This document shows, piece by piece, positions 6,385 through 9,082 of a stretch of DNA of 9,082 nucleotides (position 1 is its first letter; every line of letters begins with the position of its first letter). The stretch is from Candidatus Tectimicrobiota bacterium (GTDB lineage Bacteria; JACPSX01), in assembly GCA_016193065.1 (NCBI GenBank), contig JACPSX010000056.1:1-9082 (forward strand). Direction: 5' to 3'. Under the pieces are notes generated by a model. It was not told where the DNA came from, did not search any database, and saw only the letters and a list, made by a program, of their open reading frames with translations. The translations under genes were made by a program, and so were the position numbers.

Positions 6385-6593
6385 GATAAGGATTACGGGC
6401 CCCCTGGAGCAATTCCCAGTCCAAGGGGAAAAAGCCGAGGTGGTATTCGGGCTTGACAGGAGCGGGAAAATGTTAATAATTGCGCCTAGTTCCGTGTCTA
6501 GCCCAACGGCACTATCCGCTCCCTTCCGGAATATCCCGGCGCTGAGTCGTGGACTTGGTGTCTTTGCCTTGTATACTCTCTCGGTGAGCCGCC
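6385..6593. other. Intergenic region between propeller and ATPase genes
   Basis: This 209-base gap carries a weak hairpin (CCCCCTGGA 6400-6408 with TCCAAGGGG 6420-6428, one mismatch). The hairpin is followed by A residues and not T, so it is not a standard terminator. The gap also carries the promoter at 6453-6480. A second -10-like TATACT (6572-6577) lies close to the start codon but lacks a partner -35. Confidence 0.6.
6453..6480 (+). promoter_or_regulatory. Sigma-70-like promoter for the ATPase/TPR operon
   Basis: A perfect -35 TTGACA (6453-6458) is separated by 16 bases from AATAAT (6475-6480), five of six matches to TATAAT, in locally A+T-rich DNA. Transcription would begin near 6487, leaving a leader of about 105 bases before ATG 6594. 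It is the best-matching promoter in the window. Confidence 0.7.
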
Positions 6594-8219
6594 ATGTATA
6601 AAGCGTTCTTTGGGTTCAAGGAGCAGCCGTTCAATATCTCTCCCGATCCCCGCTTCTTGTTCTTGAGCCGGACCCATGAGGATGCTTTCAATCAGGTCGT
6701 TTATGGGATCCGGCAGAGGCTGGGGTTTATCCGGGTAGTGGGGGAAGTGGGCACGGGGAAGACGATCCTTTGCCGACACCTCTTGAGCAAGCTGGCGGAC
6801 GAAGCAGCCACAGCGTACATCTTCAACCCTTTCCTGTCACAAATTGAGCTGCTGCGCGCCATCAACCAGGATTTCGGCCTCCCGGTGGCAGGAGGCGAGT
6901 CGGAGAAACAGCTCGTTGAAGACTTGAACGGGTTCCTGATGGCCAGGCAGGCCGCGGGGCGCAATGCGGTCCTGATCCTCGATGAAGCCCAGAACCTGGA
7001 AGACAAAGTGCTCGAGCAGATCCGCCTGCTCTCCAACCTGGAGACCGAGCGGGAAAAGCTCTTGCAGATCGTCCTGGTGGGCCAGCCGGAGCTGGAGGCC
7101 AAGCTGGAGAAAGTCCACCTGCGCCAGCTCGATCAGAGGATCGCCATAAGGGTTCATCTACAAACCCTCAACCTCGAAGAGACCGAGCGGTATATTGCCC
7201 ATCGTCTTTCCATCGCGGGCGGGCGGGGAAACTTCCAGTTTCTCCCGGAAGCTTTCAGGGAAATTTTCCGGCATACCCAGGGAGTACCACGCAAGATCAA
7301 TCTCCTTTGCGACCGGATTCTTCTGTTAAGTCTGGTGAGAGAGACCCGCAGCATTGACGCGAGGGCGGTGGAAGCTTCGGCAAAGGATCTGGGATGGAGG
7401 CAGCCCTCACTTTCCGGAGTTCAGTTTCCCCGCTTCCGGACACCGGCAGTGCTGCGCTGGGGCCGGGCGGCCGCAGTTTTGATTTTTCTGGTGGGTGCAG
7501 CGGTTCTCGGCCATGAAATTGCGGGGAAAATGGATTTTCTCGGCAAGGCTGTCGGGAAACTGCGTGGGGAAGCGGTTACCGCAACCGTCTCGGCAAAGGC
7601 CGCGACGCCGGGGAAAGCCGAGGTAGCCGATGCGGACAGGGAGTGGCGGCTGCAGCGCCTCTGGTCCATCCGGGAGCAGCTCAGACTTGCTGTGCTTAAG
7701 GGAGGACAGCATCTCTCGACTGCGGAGCTGGCGGATCAATATCGGATGAAAAGCATGACAGTAACGCTGACGGACTCACCACCCCAAGCGATTGCTGAAC
7801 CCGTCCTCATGCAGGGTTGGGCCCAGGGGACGGATCGGCCCGAGTTATGGGTGGTGTCCAGGGCTTCAGGAGCAATGCTGGAAGTTTACGATGGACAGAC
7901 CAAAGAACTGAAGATAGAAGAGCCCCACCTGGTTCCCGGCAAACCCGTTACCCTGTTCTTGTTCTATGAGTCCAGGCCGGGCGAAGATCGAATCCTGGTG
8001 GCGGGAGATTCCGGGCCGGAGATCGAATGGCTGCAGAGACAACTGAAAGAACTTGGTTACTACCGAGGGGCCATCAATGGGCTCTTCGATGAGGAAACCC
8101 GGGCCGCAGTGAAGCAGGTCCAGAGCCAGCACGGGCTCGACAGCGACGGGATCGCAGGTCCACAAACCCAGATCCTGTTAACCCATCTGGCGGGACGGCC
8201 GGAGAAATCGAAGGGCTGA
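6594..8219 (+). CDS. GspA/ExeA-like AAA+ ATPase with transmembrane helix and peptidoglycan-binding domain
   Basis: The product is 541 residues. It opens with the typical YKAFFGFKEQPFNISPDPRFLF of ExeA-type ATPases. Residues 50-57 are Walker A (GEVGTGKT), 125-133 are Walker B (AVLILDEAQ), and 161-167 (LVGQPEL) lie at the sensor-1 position; VPRKINLLCDR (231-241) marks the lid. Residues about 285-306 are one transmembrane helix (RWGRAAAVLIFLVGAAVLG). After a linker, residues about 350-460 occupy the place of the degenerate C39-like domain of GspA, with no catalytic Cys-His pair seen. Residues 473-534 form a PG_binding_1 domain (EIEWLQRQLKELGYYRGAING, then DGIAGPQTQ). The layout is a cytoplasmic ATPase with a periplasmic peptidoglycan-binding tail. 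GspA works with GspB to place the type II secretin through the cell wall, and a similar role is likely here. The start ATG 6594 is preceded only by a weak GGTGAG. It is co-transcribed with the next gene. The distinction from related pilus or exosortase ATPases rests on the peptidoglycan-binding tail. Confidence 0.92.
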   Translation: MYKAFFGFKEQPFNISPDPRFLFLSRTHEDAFNQVVYGIRQRLGFIRVVGEVGTGKTILCRHLLSKLADEAATAYIFNPFLSQIELLRAINQDFGLPVAGGESEKQLVEDLNGFLMARQAAGRNAVLILDEAQNLEDKVLEQIRLLSNLETEREKLLQIVLVGQPELEAKLEKVHLRQLDQRIAIRVHLQTLNLEETERYIAHRLSIAGGRGNFQFLPEAFREIFRHTQGVPRKINLLCDRILLLSLVRETRSIDARAVEASAKDLGWRQPSLSGVQFPRFRTPAVLRWGRAAAVLIFLVGAAVLGHEIAGKMDFLGKAVGKLRGEAVTATVSAKAATPGKAEVADADREWRLQRLWSIREQLRLAVLKGGQHLSTAELADQYRMKSMTVTLTDSPPQAIAEPVLMQGWAQGTDRPELWVVSRASGAMLEVYDGQTKELKIEEPHLVPGKPVTLFLFYESRPGEDRILVAGDSGPEIEWLQRQLKELGYYRGAINGLFDEETRAAVKQVQSQHGLDSDGIAGPQTQILLTHLAGRPEKSKG

Positions 8220-8227
8220 AGGGCAGG
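8220..8227 (+). promoter_or_regulatory. Ribosome binding site of the TPR gene
   Basis: AGGGCAGG starts one base after the ATPase stop codon and lies about 10 bases before ATG 8238. This supports a two-gene operon with an 18-base gap. Confidence 0.65.
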
Positions 8228-8237
8228 AACTGTTCTC

Positions 8238-9082
8238 ATGAGCATCATCCACGAGGCGCTAAAAAAGCTGGAGCGGCAGGGCACCCAACCGGACCCGTTC
8301 TTGCCGGCCTTGAGAGATTCCTCAAATCAAGCCGGTGATGTGCGGCGCGGGTGGAATGGGAGAACGTGGATGCTGGCTGTCCTGCTCCTGCTGAGCTTTA
8401 TCGGCGGTGGCCTGTGGGCGACACTGAAGCCTGAACAATCCCCGTTGCCGGGCGAGGCTATGACGGCATCCTCACCTGTGGTCCCTCCGCCGCAGGCGGT
8501 ATCCCCCCTCACCCCGCCCCTCTCCACGCCCAAAGGGCACCCGGGGTACCCGGGGGAGAGGGTAAGTGAGGAGGATGCGCTCCTTCCCTCCAGAGAGAAG
8601 GTAGGCGAGGGGGCGTTGCCCTCTCGCTCCAGAGAGAGGGTAGGGGAAAGGGAGTTGTCCTCTCCCTCCACGGAGAGGGGAGAAAAAATGGTTTCCCCCT
8701 CCGGGGAGAAAGTGGAGTCAGGGACTTCTGCCTCGGCCGGGAGGACTCCGGGAACCGGGGGACAAAAAGCAAAGGCAAGAGGAGGGAGCGGAGGGATCGT
8801 GTCTGAAGCGCCGCAGCGGGTCCACGTCCCCACGGTTGCCTTTTCGAGTCCACCCAAGTTGAAAATTCCCGTGTTGCCGAAGAAGGAGGAGGGGAACGTT
8901 CCGGAGCCCGGGAATGCGGAGGAATATTTTCGCCGGGGCGTTCAGCTCTGGAAGGAAAAGAACGTTCCCGAGGCGGCAAAAGCCTTCGAAAAAACTCTGG
9001 AGCTCAACCCGAAGCTCGCCGAAGCCGCCAACAACCTGGGGAACCTCTACTTTGAGCAGAACCTGTTCGAGAAAGCCATTGA
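8238..9082 (+). CDS. Membrane-anchored TPR protein, GspB-like N-terminus (3' end outside window)
   Basis: The frame is open from ATG 8238 to the window edge, giving 281 codons with no stop, so the gene is incomplete. Residues 1-12, MSIIHEALKKLE, are a characteristic cytoplasmic start of proteins partnered with GspA/ExeA-type ATPases. Residues about 43-62 form one transmembrane helix (WMLAVLLLLSFIGGGLWA). Residues about 89-165 are a low-complexity Pro/Ser/Glu/Arg-rich linker made of repeats (see 8503-8727). Residues about 225 to the end begin TPR repeats: AEEYFRRGVQLWKEKNVPEA, then AFEKTLELNPKLAEAANNLG and NLYFEQNLFEKAI. The layout suggests an inner-membrane protein whose TPR part is periplasmic, acting as the partner or adaptor of the ATPase encoded 18 bases upstream. 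It differs from textbook GspB in carrying TPRs. Function is inferred from the N-terminal motif and context. Confidence 0.85.
   Translation, partial: MSIIHEALKKLERQGTQPDPFLPALRDSSNQAGDVRRGWNGRTWMLAVLLLLSFIGGGLWATLKPEQSPLPGEAMTASSPVVPPPQAVSPLTPPLSTPKGHPGYPGERVSEEDALLPSREKVGEGALPSRSRERVGERELSSPSTERGEKMVSPSGEKVESGTSASAGRTPGTGGQKAKARGGSGGIVSEAPQRVHVPTVAFSSPPKLKIPVLPKKEEGNVPEPGNAEEYFRRGVQLWKEKNVPEAAKAFEKTLELNPKLAEAANNLGNLYFEQNLFEKAI
8503..8727 (+). repeat. In-gene palindromic repeat plus 39-base tandem array
   Basis: The first unit (8503-8572) has CCCCTCACCCC and CCCTCTCC on the left and GGGGGAGAGGGTAAGTGAGG on the right, around a 20-30-base centre. Three 39-base units follow exactly: 8577-8615, 8616-8654 and 8655-8693, then a shortened one from 8694. 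Each reads C/T-rich, CTCCA or similar, then GAGAGGGTAGGG-like. Translation gives 13-residue units ALLPSREKVGEGA, LPSRSRERVGERE and LSSPSTERGEKMV, then SPSGEKVESG. The frame differs from that used in the propeller gene: GAG-AGG-GTA here, GGA-GAG-GGT there. Confidence 0.85.

Noticed and set aside
6400-6428. Rho-independent terminator after the propeller gene
   Set aside because: The stem has a mismatch and is followed by A residues, with no T-run on either strand in the right position.
8503-8727. CRISPR array
   Set aside because: The 39-base units abut with no unique spacers, diverge from each other and are translated in frame.
8327-8979. Two overlapping minus-strand open frames of 156-176 codons
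   Set aside because: They are low-complexity readings of the GC-rich repeat array. The + strand frame has a start motif, a ribosome site, a transmembrane helix and TPRs.

Overview
The window reads as a GC-rich stretch of a free-living, Gram-negative-type bacterium. It is dominated by large exported repeat proteins (PKD/REJ-like modules, an SBBP beta-propeller) and by a GspA/ExeA-type membrane ATPase with a peptidoglycan-binding tail. This style is common in environmental lineages such as NC10, Rokubacteria, Desulfobacterota or Nitrospirota. No marker gene is present, so the phylum is an inference.

Layout, all genes on the + strand. (1) Bases 1-1310 hold the 3' end of a large secreted protein: three PKD/REJ-like beta-sandwich repeats and a terminal module marked by the motif LWPPNH. 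The reading frame is open to the left edge, so the true start lies outside. (2) Bases 1311-2244 are a degraded gap. It holds a short tail of a second LWPPN-module gene with a basic terminus (1405-1524), a frameshifted fragment resembling the C-terminus of an IS256/mutator-type transposase (1600-1780), and a palindromic hairpin (2132-2163). (3) Bases 2245-2844 encode a small secreted protein of unknown family with two calcium-loop-like motifs. (4) Bases 2845-3345 are non-coding and carry a candidate extended -10 promoter. (5) Bases 3346-6384 encode a 1012-residue exported protein: an N-terminal DUF7948-like domain, seven SBBP blades, one PKD domain, one LWPPN module and a lysine-rich tail. (6) After a good sigma-70-like promoter (6453-6480) come two tightly linked genes: a GspA/ExeA-like AAA+ ATPase (6594-8219) and, 18 bases later, a membrane-anchored TPR protein that begins MSIIHEALKKLE and runs off the right edge (8238-9082).

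Working together: the ATPase/TPR pair looks like an envelope-spanning machine of the GspAB type, which in known systems helps secretin or pilus assembly through peptidoglycan. The neighbouring beta-propeller and PKD proteins are plausible surface cargo or matrix components. A link between them is inferred from proximity only.

The most unusual signal is a family of GC-rich palindromic repeats, a CCCTCTCCC-like arm, a short loop, then a GGGAGAGGG-like arm. They appear to have entered coding sequence in frame at three places in two unrelated genes: 3622-3813 and 4216-4263 in the propeller protein, and 8503-8727 in the TPR protein, where part has become a 39-base (13-codon) tandem array. A possible intergenic relative lies at 2132-2163. 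The copies are translated in two different frames, which points to an element that spreads as DNA rather than as a protein repeat.
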